Shown here: piece after piece, positions 1 through 8,281 of the stretch
Numbering within the stretch: position 1 is the first letter of the stretch
Layout: every line of letters begins with the position of its first letter
From: Pseudomonadota bacterium
Lineage (GTDB): Bacteria > Pseudomonadota > Gammaproteobacteria > Steroidobacterales > Steroidobacteraceae
Assembly (NCBI GenBank): GCA_023433705.1
Contig: JAEYUC010000056.1
Coordinates: 1-26,377 of the forward strand
Direction of reading: 5' to 3'
Length of the DNA: 26,377 bases
Notes under the pieces: model-generated
Databases searched by the model: none
Told to the model about the DNA's origin: nothing
The model's input: only the letters and a program-made list of their open reading frames with translations
Translations under genes and position numbers: made by a program

Positions 1-3
1 AAC

Positions 4-2115
4 CTAACCAGGCGGGAAGGAGGCGCTGGCGGTCGAGGCGGGCGGCGTCTCGGGCGCGGCCTGCCAGGGGAGTTCCTCGCGCGAGCACCGGCGTGCAACG
101 GAATCGAGAAAAGTCTCGAGCGCGAGCGGATCGACGGGCTTGGTCATGTGCCGATCGAAACCGGCTTCGGCGGAGCGGCGCTGGTCGTGCTCCCGTCCCC
201 AGCCGGTCACCGCGATCAGCACCAGCTTGCGACCCAGCGGAAGCGAGCGCAGCGCGCGCGCGACTTCGTATCCGTTCATCTGCGGCATGGCGATGTCGAG
301 CAACACGACATCCGGCCGGAACGTCTCCACGAGTTCGAGCGCCTGGACACCGTTGTTCGCGACCCTGACTTCGTGGCCGAGGATTCTCATCAGTCGCGAC
401 ATCGCCGTCGCGACGTCCTGGTTGTCGTCGACCATGAGCACGCGGCAGCCCTGGGACGGTACCGAGTCGTCGACGGGTTGAATCAACGTGCGCACGGCCT
501 CGCCCGCCTTCGCCAGCGGCAGCCAGACGCTGAACTCGCTGCCGTGGCCGGGCCCATCGCTGAAAGCCTTGATCCTGCCGTCGTGTTTCGCGACCAGCGT
601 GCGCGCCAGCGCGAGACCGATGCCGAGGCCCTTGTATCCGGATTCGAGCGAGCGATCGAGCTGGCCGAACATCTCGAACACCGACTCGAGTTTTTCCGCG
701 GGGATGCCGATGCCGCTGTCCTTGACGCTTATGCGCAGCTCGTTGCACTCGCGCTGCACCGTGATCTCGATGCGCCCGCCAGGCGGCGAATACTTCACCG
801 CGTTGTTCAACAGGTTGGTGAGCACCTGCACGAGCCGGGCCGGATCGGCGTCGAGCAGAATCGGCTCGACGGGCAGTCGCGTGAGCAGCGCATGACCGGC
901 CTCGTCGATGAGCGGACGCACCTGCTCGAGCGCCATGCGCACGATCGTGCCGATCTCGACGCGGGTTTTCTCCAGCGGCAGGCCGCGCCGCGTGATGTCG
1001 GCGACGTCGAGCAGATCGTCGACCATGCGGGTGAGCTGGCGCAGCTGGCGTTCGACGATCGAACAATGTTCCGCCACCGCCGAGTCCGTGTGCGATTTGC
1101 GGATGACCGCAACGCCGGCACGCACCGCGGCCAGCGGATTGCGCAGCTCGTGCGCGAGTGTCGCGAGGAATTCGTCCTTGCGGCGATCCGCTTCGCGCGC
1201 CGTCTCGGCCATGCGCTTGAGTTCCGTGATGTCGGCACAAACGCCGACGATCCGCGCCGGCTGCCCGTTCTCGTCGACCATGAGGCGCCCGCGCGAGGCG
1301 AGCCAGCGCACGGCACCGTCGGTCCGCAACATCCGGAATTCCACCTCGTGATCGGCATCGCGCGATGGACTGCAGTTTCGCAGCAGGTCGGCGAATCTTT
1401 CCACGTCGAGCGGGTGCACCAGCTTCAGCACCATCTCGACGCTGCCGTCGAAAGAACCGGGCTCGAGGCCATGCATGCGCTCGAGTTCCTCCGACCAGAA
1501 CGAACGGCCGTTGACGAGATCGTACTCCCACGTGCCCATCTGGCCCGCGGCCAGTGCGACGTGCAGGCGGCTTTCGCTCTGCTCGGCGTGACGCCGCAGA
1601 TCGCGCTCGGAGGCGAGTTGTTCCCTGAGCGCGACCGCGAGCCGGTGATGTTCGATCGACATCACGACGTAGTCGGCGATCAGTTCCGCGGTCGCGATCT
1701 CCGCGCTCGAGAACCTGTGCGGTTCGCGGTAATAGAGCACGAACTTGCCGTGTAGTTTGGCGCCGAACTGCAGCGGCACGAATGCGAGCGCGCGGATCTC
1801 TTCACGTTCGAGCGTCGCGGCCAGCGACTCGAGCGACGGCTCTTTCCGGACATCGCCGATGAGCAGGGGCCGGGCGTTGATGTCGTCGGGCGTCCACGGC
1901 GAATGCCCGTCCACGGCCTGTCGATACTCGTCGCTCAGACCGGCCCACGCGACGAAGCGCATCGTGCCCGCGGCGTCGAACAACAGTATCGATGCCCGAT
2001 CGACTCCAAGCTGGAACTGGACCCCCTGCAACGCCGCCTCGTACACCGCGTCGAGCGAGCCGGCATTGGCTGCATGGCCCATGAGCTCGCGCAACAGCGT
2101 TCGAGACGTCTTCAT
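4..2115 (-). CDS. Hybrid sensor histidine kinase (GAF-PAS-HisKA-HATPase-REC)
   Basis: A soluble hybrid kinase of about 703 aa that would sense a signal through GAF and PAS domains, autophosphorylate and pass phosphate to its own receiver. Numbering from the chosen start: GAF about 22-157; PAS about 183-301 (WEYDLVNGRSFW); HisKA with phospho-acceptor His322 in LATLAHELRNPL; HATPase with N-box LLNNAVKY (about 435-442), G1 box DSGIGIP and G2 box GLGIGLALA; receiver about 558-672 with acceptor Asp607 in VVLLDIAMP and the conserved Lys in MTKPV. No membrane segment or output domain is visible, so phosphate probably moves on to a protein encoded elsewhere. The frame stays open upstream to 2199, but there it starts with TTG and reads unlike the family. 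I chose ATG at 2115; ATG at 2124 is possible. Neither has a Shine-Dalgarno. The gene is an orphan here: no partner regulator lies beside it. Confidence 0.93.
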   Translation of the reverse strand: MKTSRTLLRELMGHAANAGSLDAVYEAALQGVQFQLGVDRASILLFDAAGTMRFVAWAGLSDEYRQAVDGHSPWTPDDINARPLLIGDVRKEPSLESLAATLEREEIRALAFVPLQFGAKLHGKFVLYYREPHRFSSAEIATAELIADYVVMSIEHHRLAVALREQLASERDLRRHAEQSESRLHVALAAGQMGTWEYDLVNGRSFWSEELERMHGLEPGSFDGSVEMVLKLVHPLDVERFADLLRNCSPSRDADHEVEFRMLRTDGAVRWLASRGRLMVDENGQPARIVGVCADITELKRMAETAREADRRKDEFLATLAHELRNPLAAVRAGVAVIRKSHTDSAVAEHCSIVERQLRQLTRMVDDLLDVADITRRGLPLEKTRVEIGTIVRMALEQVRPLIDEAGHALLTRLPVEPILLDADPARLVQVLTNLLNNAVKYSPPGGRIEITVQRECNELRISVKDSGIGIPAEKLESVFEMFGQLDRSLESGYKGLGIGLALARTLVAKHDGRIKAFSDGPGHGSEFSVWLPLAKAGEAVRTLIQPVDDSVPSQGCRVLMVDDNQDVATAMSRLMRILGHEVRVANNGVQALELVETFRPDVVLLDIAMPQMNGYEVARALRSLPLGRKLVLIAVTGWGREHDQRRSAEAGFDRHMTKPVDPLALETFLDSVARRCSREELPWQAAPETPPASTASASFPPG

Positions 2116-2754
2116 CCGGCACATTGTAAAGGTCGGTAAGGGCCGATAGTGACTCGGGATTTCAACCCACAGCGAACTTGGACTGAGACCAAAGTCCAAT
2201 GTGCTGCATTGCGATTATTTGAGAGGGCACAGCGGGCGGCACCAGCGTTGTTTTGCCGAGCCCGGCTCGCGATCTATCTATTCGCGCCGCCATTCGTGTT
2301 CGCATACGGAGACACCCCTCAGGGTGGCTCGCGGCGATTGACCCTTCCTTCGAGAGCGACCGATTCCGATCGGTCATGCGTCGCGCCTGCCAGCGAGGCG
2401 TTCGATCTCCATTCGTGTCAGCCGGCGGTTCCGCTTCGTCGACGCCTCGCTCGCCATGGTCTCCTAACAACCTCTGGCGAATCGCGCGGCGCGAACGAGG
2501 AGGCCGGTAGGACGATGCTGAAACGCGATCCGCAACAACGCATTCGCGCAGTTGCAACGACGGCCGCGACCGCGCTTCCGACACGCCGTACTCCGGCTCG
2601 CAATAAGTGCTCGTGAAAATGTAACGCTTGCGGTTCACGCCGCCGCGCGCATGCGTGCGGCGGCGCGCATGGCGCGAACGAATCGATCCGGCATGGCACG
2701 CCGCTTGCTCTCTTCAATGGACCGAAGTGCAGGCATTCAAGACAGGAGGAATTC
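2116..2754. other. Intergenic stretch without a recognised gene
   Basis: About 640 bases between the hybrid kinase and the BON gene. Long open frames cross it on both strands, but their translations are Arg/Ser-rich, match no family I know and overlap each other, so I do not call them. One tiny reading frame at 2515-2616 (+, 33 codons, begins MLKRDPQQRI) has a good Shine-Dalgarno (GAGGAGG at 2497-2503) and remains a weak candidate. The base composition is less GC-rich than the neighbouring genes, especially 2190-2300. The distal part holds the 28-bp palindrome listed separately and must contain the BON gene promoter, which I could not place. Confidence 0.6.
2638..2665. repeat. 28-bp near-perfect palindrome upstream of the BON gene
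   Basis: The left arm CGCCGCCGCGCGCA mirrors the right arm TGCGTGCGGCGGCG, centred on CATG at 2650-2653. Thirteen of the fourteen pairs are Watson-Crick and one is G-T (2647/2656). It lies 89 bases before the BON start codon. No T-run follows, so a simple Rho-independent terminator is unlikely. It could be an operator, or an mRNA hairpin in the 5' leader of the BON gene. Confidence 0.75.
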
Positions 2755-3819
2755 ATGGCGAACAGGCAACAGGAGTATCGGAATCCCCAGGACCGGCAGC
2801 GACGCTCCTCCAACGAACGTTACTGGGAGAACGGCGACGACGAACGGCAGTGGGGCAGCGAGCGGGAACGTGACCGCGAGCGCGAGCGCGGATACGGCCA
2901 GTACTCCGGATCGGAGGACTACGACGAGGGCCGCGGGCAATTCGGCCGCCGCCGCGACACCAACGAAGAGAGCGGCTCGACGGGACGGACAGCCGGCTAC
3001 GCCGGATACGGCGATTTCGGGCAGGGCGATTACGACCGCCCGGGTCGCCAGGCCAATACCGGCCAGGGACGTTACGGTCAGACCGGGTACGGGCAGGGTC
3101 GATACGATACGGGATACGGCGGCGGCAACTACGGCCAGCCTAACTACAGTCAGGGCCAGCCGAACTACGGAGCCGACAGCGACTACGGTTACGGTCGCAG
3201 CGGCCGTCGTGAAGGCGGGCGCGGCGACCGCCAGGAGGGTCGTTTTGGTTATGGCGGCTCGGGGCTGCGAGGCTCGGGCGCAGGTTATGGCAGCGGCCAG
3301 TGGTATGAGCCGTACGGCGAAGGACAGCAGTACGGCAGCGAACGATGGGGCGGCGAATCCGGCCGGCAGTTCGGCCGTGGCCAATATGGCGGCGGCCAGC
3401 AATACGGCTCAGGGTCCGGGCAATACGGCGCCGGACAGTATGGCGGCTCCCGTTATGGACTCGGCGAAGGACCTCACCGCGGCAAGGGGCCGAAGGGATA
3501 TCAACGCAGCGACGAACGGATCAAGGAGATGATCTGCGAGAGGCTGCGCGAAGATCCCGACATCGACGCGAGCGAAGTCACGGTGACGGTCCAGGTCGGC
3601 AAGGTCACGCTCGAAGGCACGGTGGATCACCGCGATACCAAGAACGCGATCGAGGACGTGGCCGAGCAGTTGGGCGTGAGCGAGGTGCAGAACAACCTGC
3701 GCATCCAGCGCGCCGGGCAGCAAGGCATGGAGCAGTCGGGAAAAACCTCGATGGGCGCGTCTTCGAAAACGACGCTCGGCTCCGATGACGGCGAGACCTC
3801 GAAACAGAAGCGCAACTGA
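2755..3819 (+). CDS. BON-domain protein with a long Gly/Tyr/Gln/Arg-rich N-terminal region
   Basis: A 354-aa protein. Residues 1-45 are charged and polar (RERERDRERERG). Residues about 46-240 are a low-complexity region dominated by GY, YGQ, QYG and RG steps. Residues about 244-318 form one BON domain, entered through GKGPKGYQRSDERIKE and holding VTVTVQVGKVTLEGTV and VQNNLRI. The tail is Ser/Lys/Thr-rich. BON domains are known from OsmY-type stress proteins and are thought to bind membranes or proteins. This layout, with disordered N-terminus, GPKGY-RSDERI linker and C-terminal BON, resembles a proteobacterial family often seen near stress genes. No signal peptide is present, so it is probably cytoplasmic. 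The start is firm: AGGAGG at 2744-2749, five bases before ATG. It converges with the hemerythrin-like gene on a shared terminator. Its biochemical role is unknown. Confidence 0.92.
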   Translation: MANRQQEYRNPQDRQRRSSNERYWENGDDERQWGSERERDRERERGYGQYSGSEDYDEGRGQFGRRRDTNEESGSTGRTAGYAGYGDFGQGDYDRPGRQANTGQGRYGQTGYGQGRYDTGYGGGNYGQPNYSQGQPNYGADSDYGYGRSGRREGGRGDRQEGRFGYGGSGLRGSGAGYGSGQWYEPYGEGQQYGSERWGGESGRQFGRGQYGGGQQYGSGSGQYGAGQYGGSRYGLGEGPHRGKGPKGYQRSDERIKEMICERLREDPDIDASEVTVTVQVGKVTLEGTVDHRDTKNAIEDVAEQLGVSEVQNNLRIQRAGQQGMEQSGKTSMGASSKTTLGSDDGETSKQKRN

Positions 3820-3828
3820 GAGCGGCGC

Positions 3829-3870
3829 AAAAAAAAGACCGGCGCGGGTCCCCGCGCCGGTCGTTCTTTC
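3829..3870. terminator. Bidirectional Rho-independent terminator
   Basis: A 12-bp GC-rich stem, GACCGGCGCGGG (3837-3848) with CCCGCGCCGGTC (3851-3862), closes on a tiny loop. On the + strand it is followed by GTTCTTTC. On the - strand it is followed by eight T (the A run at 3829-3836). It therefore can end both the BON transcript (+) and the hemerythrin-like transcript (-); the - strand T-run is the stronger of the two. Confidence 0.9.
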
Positions 3871-3894
3871 AAGGTAGCTAGAGAGGTCCGGGGC

Positions 3895-4452
3895 TCAGCG
3901 GCGCCGTGTCCGCGTGCCCATCGACTCGCCGCGCTCGCGCCGGGCGCCCGGTGAGGGCATCTCGCCCTGGGCTTCCAGCTCTTCCTTGCGCGCCGCGAGC
4001 TGCTCGCCGAGCTCGGCGAGATCCATGTCGGAGTCGCGCGCCTCGGAGAACATGCCGCCCGGCTTTTCCTCTTCCTTGACGTGATGCTTGATCATCTCCG
4101 ACAGGACGGTGACCTTTGCATCGTAGTAATCGTCGTCCGGCCCCGACGCCTCGATCTCGGCGATCAGGCGTTTCGCGCCCTCGTGTTCGACTTCCGCCTC
4201 GTGGTGGATCTCCTTGTTCTCGGTCGCCTCGAAGAACGCCGGATAGAAGATCTCTTCCTCGATCATCGTGTGAATCTTGAGGGCGTTGCAGATCTTTCCC
4301 GCGAGCTCGAGCTTGCGGTCGTCGTTGCGTGCTTTCTCGAACTGTTCGAACCATTCCTCGACCTGGCGGTGGTCCGCCTTGAGCAGGGCGATCGCGTCGC
4401 TGCCGCGCTGGCTCTCGCGCTGCGCTCGTGTCGTCGGTTTTGATCGTGCCAT
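3895..4452 (-). CDS. Hemerythrin-like HHE-domain protein
   Basis: A 185-aa helical protein expected to bind a di-iron centre, and through it oxygen, NO or iron; the actual ligand is not shown by sequence. Candidate metal ligands sit in the usual order: His28 (LLKADHRQVEEWF), His61 and Glu65 (KIHTMIEEEIFYPAF), His90 (EVEHEGAK) and His123/His124 with Glu127 (MIKHHVKEEEKPGG). The first 17 residues and the last 20 are Arg-rich and probably flexible. There is no signal peptide. The start is supported by GGAGGG five bases upstream of ATG at 4452. In other genomes such proteins are common in stress clusters. Here it faces a BON-domain stress-type protein and shares its terminator. Confidence 0.93.
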   Translation of the reverse strand: MARSKPTTRAQRESQRGSDAIALLKADHRQVEEWFEQFEKARNDDRKLELAGKICNALKIHTMIEEEIFYPAFFEATENKEIHHEAEVEHEGAKRLIAEIEASGPDDDYYDAKVTVLSEMIKHHVKEEEKPGGMFSEARDSDMDLAELGEQLAARKEELEAQGEMPSPGARRERGESMGTRTRRR

Positions 4453-4605
4453 GTGACCCTCCGGTGTATGAGGCCAAGCATGTTCGTCCTTCGCGAAGGT
4501 GGTCGAAAGAATCCGTCTCTTGCTCTTCGCGTCAGGCTCCTCTCACACCCGATGAGAGCGATTCACAACTAGGGCGAAACGATCGATGCCGATACCCTGC
4601 ACGGC

Positions 4606-4806
4606 ATGGAACAGCGAAACCCCGACCAGACCGACGAGCAGATCGGCGCGGAAGGCACCGAGGCCCCCGGCGAGCCGCGCCGCAGCGGCGAGCCGCGGCC
4701 GCGTGATGTGCAGGAGCGGCTCGACGCCGCTCTTGCGTGCACGTTCCCGGCCAGCGACCCGATCAGCTGCGTGTTCGCCGAAGGGCGCACTCACCGCCAC
4801 CATTGA
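4606..4806 (+). CDS. Small conserved-type protein with FPASDP motif (66 aa)
   Basis: A 66-aa acidic, Pro/Gly-rich leader (residues 1-35) is followed by the block ERLDAALACTFPASDPIS (38-54). The block resembles the LDEAL-x-ETFPASDP signature I recall from short proteobacterial proteins of unknown function; that resemblance is the main reason to accept the gene. There is no signal peptide or membrane segment. No Shine-Dalgarno precedes ATG 4606, but a -10-like TACCCT lies seven bases upstream (4593-4598). An overlapping frame from 4586 lacks the motif and is rejected. Function unknown. Confidence 0.62.
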   Translation: MEQRNPDQTDEQIGAEGTEAPGEPRRSGEPRPRDVQERLDAALACTFPASDPISCVFAEGRTHRHH

Positions 4807-4878
4807 AAGAAGTGATCAGTAGTTTCGAATGAAGCGTGTGGCGTGCATGCGCCTGGTTCGTGTCGCCCTGTCTTGCCC

Positions 4879-5682
4879 TCAATTACGCGCGGAGCCGGGC
4901 TCGGCGGTCTTGCGATGCTGCTCGGCCAACATCGCGCTAGGCATGATGTTCGCGAGCGCCACGCGCAGTTTGTTCGAAAGTCCCGCGACGACGCCGGCGT
5001 CGCCAGCCTCCATCGCATCGAAGCCGGTACGGGCGACGTCCGCGGGATCCGCCTTGTGCTCCTCGGCCCCGAACTTGGTGTCGAGCATGTCTGCGCGCGC
5101 GAAGAAGTCCGTGTCGGTCACCCCCGGCATGAGGCAGGTCACGGTCACGCCGCTATCCTTCAATTCGTTGCGCAACGCGTAGGAAAATGAATCGAGGAAT
5201 GCCTTCGAGCCGTTGTAGACGGCCTGGAAGGTGCCGGGCATGTAACCGGCAATCGATCCGGTGATCAGGATCTTCCCGCTCAGGCGGCGACGCATGTCGC
5301 GCGCAACGCGGTGGATGAGGTCGACTGTGCCGGTGATGTTCGTGTGGATGACGTGCTGGATCTGTTCGAATTCCTGGTCCAGGAATCCCTTGCCGAGGCC
5401 ATGGCCCGCGTTGGCGAGCAACGCGTCGACGGGCCGGCCCTGCACGGCGTTCCACAACGCGTCGACGCCTTCGCGCGTCGCGAGGTCCGCCATGACGGCT
5501 TCGACCTGGGCGCCCTCGGCGCGCAGTTCCGCCACGACTTCTTCCATCGAACGATCGGCGGCGATGATGAGATCGTAGCCGCGCTCGGCCGCTACGCGCG
5601 CCAGCTCGAGGCCGATGCCGCTCGAGGCGCCGGTGACGATGGCCAATGGGCGTTTGCCGTCCGTGTATTCCTGCCGCGCCAT
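4879..5682 (-). CDS. Short-chain dehydrogenase/reductase (SDR)
   Basis: A 267-aa classical SDR, expected to be a cytoplasmic NAD(P)(H)-dependent oxidoreductase of unknown substrate. The Rossmann nucleotide motif TGASSGIG is at 17-24, the NAG motif at 91-93, and the catalytic Ser143 (TGSIAGY), Tyr156 and Lys160 (YNGSK) are all present. PG-x-TDT (186-191) follows, as in the family. Length is normal. CGGGAG lies seven bases before ATG 5682, supporting the start. The gene is monocistronic as far as I can see, divergent from the tannase-family gene and convergent with the 66-aa gene. The Arg43-Arg44-like basic NADPH selector is not clear (AADRS), so cofactor preference is open. Confidence 0.93.
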   Translation of the reverse strand: MARQEYTDGKRPLAIVTGASSGIGLELARVAAERGYDLIIAADRSMEEVVAELRAEGAQVEAVMADLATREGVDALWNAVQGRPVDALLANAGHGLGKGFLDQEFEQIQHVIHTNITGTVDLIHRVARDMRRRLSGKILITGSIAGYMPGTFQAVYNGSKAFLDSFSYALRNELKDSGVTVTCLMPGVTDTDFFARADMLDTKFGAEEHKADPADVARTGFDAMEAGDAGVVAGLSNKLRVALANIMPSAMLAEQHRKTAEPGSARN

Positions 5683-5880
5683 GTGATGCTCCCGCGAGTG
5701 AGAAAGGGGGCGACAGGTTGCGCGCCACGCCCGCGCGGCAGCATCGGTGATGGACGGACATCCGCGTCGGCAGTCGGGCTACCGGAGTGATAGGGCCGCA
5801 AGGCGCCGGCGCACCGACAACGCCACGGCGCCTGCGCCTGCGCTCGCGTGTAGGATGCGCACGATCCGGGGAGTCTCACG

Positions 5881-7494
5881 ATGCGCGCAACAAGAACTGG
5901 ATTGGAGATGAAGGTCGCTCGGGCAGTGGTGCTCGCCACCATGGCCACGCTCGTGGCGTGCTCGCGCAACACCGAAACCGCGCAGCCCGTGCTCGACGCC
6001 GCGGCCGCGGCCAGGGAGATCGCGGCGCAGCTCGAGAAGGACTGTGCGGCGCTCGCCGGCGCGCAGGTCGCAAATGTCACGATCAAATCCGCGGCGCCGC
6101 ACGATTCCGGCGCGACCGGACCCGGGGCCTGCCGCGTCGAAGGCATGATCGACGGATCGATCGGCTTCGAGCTGTTGCTGCCTCACCAGTGGAACGGAAA
6201 ATTCCTGATGGGCGGCGGCGGTGGCTACATGGGCAACCTCGCCAACCTGGCGCAGATGCCGGAAATGACGATGGGCCGTCCCGCGCTCGAGCGTGGCTAC
6301 GCGACCGCGAGCACGGATTCCGGTCACCAGGGCAACTTCGCGGATGCGGAGTGGGCGCTCGGCAATCCGCAGGCGCGCGAGAACTTCGCGCATCGCGCGG
6401 TGCACCGCACCGCGGAAGTCTCCAAGCAGATCATCGCGACCTACTACTCGAAGAAACTCGCGGGATCGTATTTCTTCGGCTGCTCGCGCGGCGGCGGGCA
6501 TGGACTGATGCTCGCGCAGCGTTACCCGCAGGATTTCGACGGCATCGTCGCCGGCGCGCCCGCCTTCGACTGGACCGGCATGATGGTCGAGTTCCTGCAG
6601 AACCAGCAGGCGGTCTTTCCGGATCCCGCGGCCGTGAAGTCGCCGGTGATCACCGCCGACAACCGCAAACTACTCGCGGACGCGCTCCTCCAGAGCTGCG
6701 ATGCGCAGGACGGCGCCACCGACGGGGTCATCGGAGATCCGCGCGAGTGCAAGTTCGACCCGGGTGCGCTGCCGCGTTGCTCGGAGACGATGACCACCGG
6801 CTGCGTCACGCGCCGGCAACTCGCGGCGATCCGGGCCGTGTACGCGGATGCCCTCATCGGTGAGGAGCGCATCTATCCGGGTCCTCCGTTCGGAGGTGAA
6901 AACGATGCGGGCGGATGGGATGTCTGGATGACCTCACCCGCGACGGGCCCGCTGCAGCCCACCGTGCCGAACCTGCATTTCGCGTTCGGCCTGCAGTTCG
7001 CGCGCAACATCGTGTTCGAGCATCCGAACTGGACCTACGCCGGTTACGACTTCGCGGACTGGCCCGAGCGCACCGCGGAACTATCCAAACTACTCGACGC
7101 CACCGATCCGGACCTGCGCAAGTTCCGCGATCGCGGCGGAAAGCTGATCCTGTGGCACGGCTGGTCGGACTCGGCGCTGCCCGCGACGCGCACGGTCGAG
7201 TACTACGAGGCGGCGGCGAAAGTGGATCCCGGCCTCGATTCGTACGCGCGGCTGTTCATGATGCCCGGGGTCGGTCACTGCGGCGGAGGGCCGGGACCGG
7301 ACCGCGCGGACTGGATCGGAGTGCTCGAACAGTGGGTGGAGAAACGCGCGCCGCCCGACGAGGTGACGGCGCGTCGGCTCGATTCGGCGGGCGCGACTCT
7401 CGCCGAAGGGCGGCTATGCGCGTGGCCCCGGCGCGCGCAATTGTTGAGCGACGGCGACGCGAAAAGCGTGAGCGGCTGGCACTGCGCGGAGTGA
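5881..7494 (+). CDS. Tannase/feruloyl esterase-family lipoprotein
   Basis: A 537-aa secreted alpha/beta-hydrolase of the tannase family, which cleaves gallate, ferulate or related phenolic esters. The family's CS-D-HC signature is intact: Cys201-Ser202 in FGCSRGGG, Asp430 in WHGWSD and His466-Cys467 in GVGHCGGG, where the two cysteines normally form a disulfide next to the catalytic Ser and His. An Asp-rich loop near 274-293 (DAQDGATDGVIGD) resembles the family calcium site. The N-terminus ends in a lipobox (LVAC, Cys27), so it should be a lipidated envelope protein. GGGAG seven bases before ATG 5881 favours this start over Met10. The exact ester cannot be told from sequence. The stop lies four bases from the convergent LytTR regulator stop. 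With the nearby rhamnosidase it suggests use of plant phenolic glycosides or esters. Confidence 0.92.
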   Translation: MRATRTGLEMKVARAVVLATMATLVACSRNTETAQPVLDAAAAAREIAAQLEKDCAALAGAQVANVTIKSAAPHDSGATGPGACRVEGMIDGSIGFELLLPHQWNGKFLMGGGGGYMGNLANLAQMPEMTMGRPALERGYATASTDSGHQGNFADAEWALGNPQARENFAHRAVHRTAEVSKQIIATYYSKKLAGSYFFGCSRGGGHGLMLAQRYPQDFDGIVAGAPAFDWTGMMVEFLQNQQAVFPDPAAVKSPVITADNRKLLADALLQSCDAQDGATDGVIGDPRECKFDPGALPRCSETMTTGCVTRRQLAAIRAVYADALIGEERIYPGPPFGGENDAGGWDVWMTSPATGPLQPTVPNLHFAFGLQFARNIVFEHPNWTYAGYDFADWPERTAELSKLLDATDPDLRKFRDRGGKLILWHGWSDSALPATRTVEYYEAAAKVDPGLDSYARLFMMPGVGHCGGGPGPDRADWIGVLEQWVEKRAPPDEVTARRLDSAGATLAEGRLCAWPRRAQLLSDGDAKSVSGWHCAE

Positions 7495-7498
7495 GCGG

Positions 7499-8281
7499 CT
7501 ACATCTGCCGGAACAGATGTAGATAGGTGCGGCTCACGGGCAGTTTTTCCTCTCGTCCCTTGAGGTGGATGTCCGCGGTTTCGTTCTCGCCACGGGTGAC
7601 GTGACTCACCGCGCGGAGGTTCACGACCACGGAGCGGTGAACCTGCGCGAACTGTCCGGGATCGAGCTGTGTCACGAGTTCTCGTAGCGGAGTGCGGATC
7701 ACCGCTTCGCGCGGCTCGCCTTCGTCGCGCCAGGCGACCTGCGTGTACTTTTCGTCGGAGCGCAGATAGTCGACGTCTTCGACGGCGATGAGCCGCACGG
7801 TCGGCCCGACCGATGCGCGCAGCCAGCGCAGTGTGCGAGTTGCGTTGTCGGGGCCCAGGCTCGCGGCGAACTGATCGAGCAACGCCTGGGTAAGAAGCGC
7901 GGGTTGCGCGGCGCGCAACCGCTCCTTCAGTCGTGCGACGGTGGCCGCGAGGCGGTCTGCCTGCACGGGTTTCACGAGGTAGTCGAGCACTCCTTCCGCG
8001 AAGGCCTGCACCGCGTATTCGTCGTACGCGGTCACGAACACCATGTGCGCGCGATGGCCGATGTGCCGCGCGGCTTCGATGCCCGACTTGCCGGGCATTT
8101 GAACGTCGAGGAAACAGACATCGGATCCGTGGGCATCGAACAGTTCGATGGCCTCGCGACCGTTGCGCGCCCGCGCGACGATCTCCAGCTCCGGCCATGT
8201 TCCTGCGAGCAGGCGTTCGAGCGCTTCGCGCAGCAACGGCTCGTCGTCCGCGATCAGCGCGGTCGGCCGGCGCGCATTCAC
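7499..8281 (-). CDS. LytTR-family response regulator
   Basis: A 260-aa regulator. The receiver (about 6-122) has acidic residues Asp12-Asp13, phospho-acceptor Asp59 (CFLDVQMPG), Thr84 and Lys104 (YLVKPV). A LytTR DNA-binding domain (about 155-258) includes DVDYLRSDEKYTQV and FAQVHRSVVVNLRAV. Phosphorylation by the overlapping kinase would tune binding to direct repeats at target promoters. The start is GTG at 8281, which overlaps the kinase stop as GTGA, the usual sign of translational coupling. The frame is open much further upstream, but that part is antisense-like sequence over the kinase gene. Target genes are unknown; neighbours (tannase, MDR-rhamnosidase) are candidates only by position. 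Confidence 0.94.
   Translation of the reverse strand: MNARRPTALIADDEPLLREALERLLAGTWPELEIVARARNGREAIELFDAHGSDVCFLDVQMPGKSGIEAARHIGHRAHMVFVTAYDEYAVQAFAEGVLDYLVKPVQADRLAATVARLKERLRAAQPALLTQALLDQFAASLGPDNATRTLRWLRASVGPTVRLIAVEDVDYLRSDEKYTQVAWRDEGEPREAVIRTPLRELVTQLDPGQFAQVHRSVVVNLRAVSHVTRGENETADIHLKGREEKLPVSRTYLHLFRQM

Noticed and set aside
148..1755. Long + strand frame of 535 codons
   Set aside because: It is His/Arg/Asp-rich antisense sequence over the hybrid kinase, which has every kinase motif on the - strand.
2162..2638. 158-codon - strand frame in the intergenic stretch
   Set aside because: No family resemblance, no ribosome site, irregular composition, and it overlaps equally poor frames on both strands.
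4541..4559. Small hairpin CTCTCA/TGAGAG before the 66-aa gene
   Set aside because: Only six pairs, no T-run and no gene ending before it that would need a terminator.
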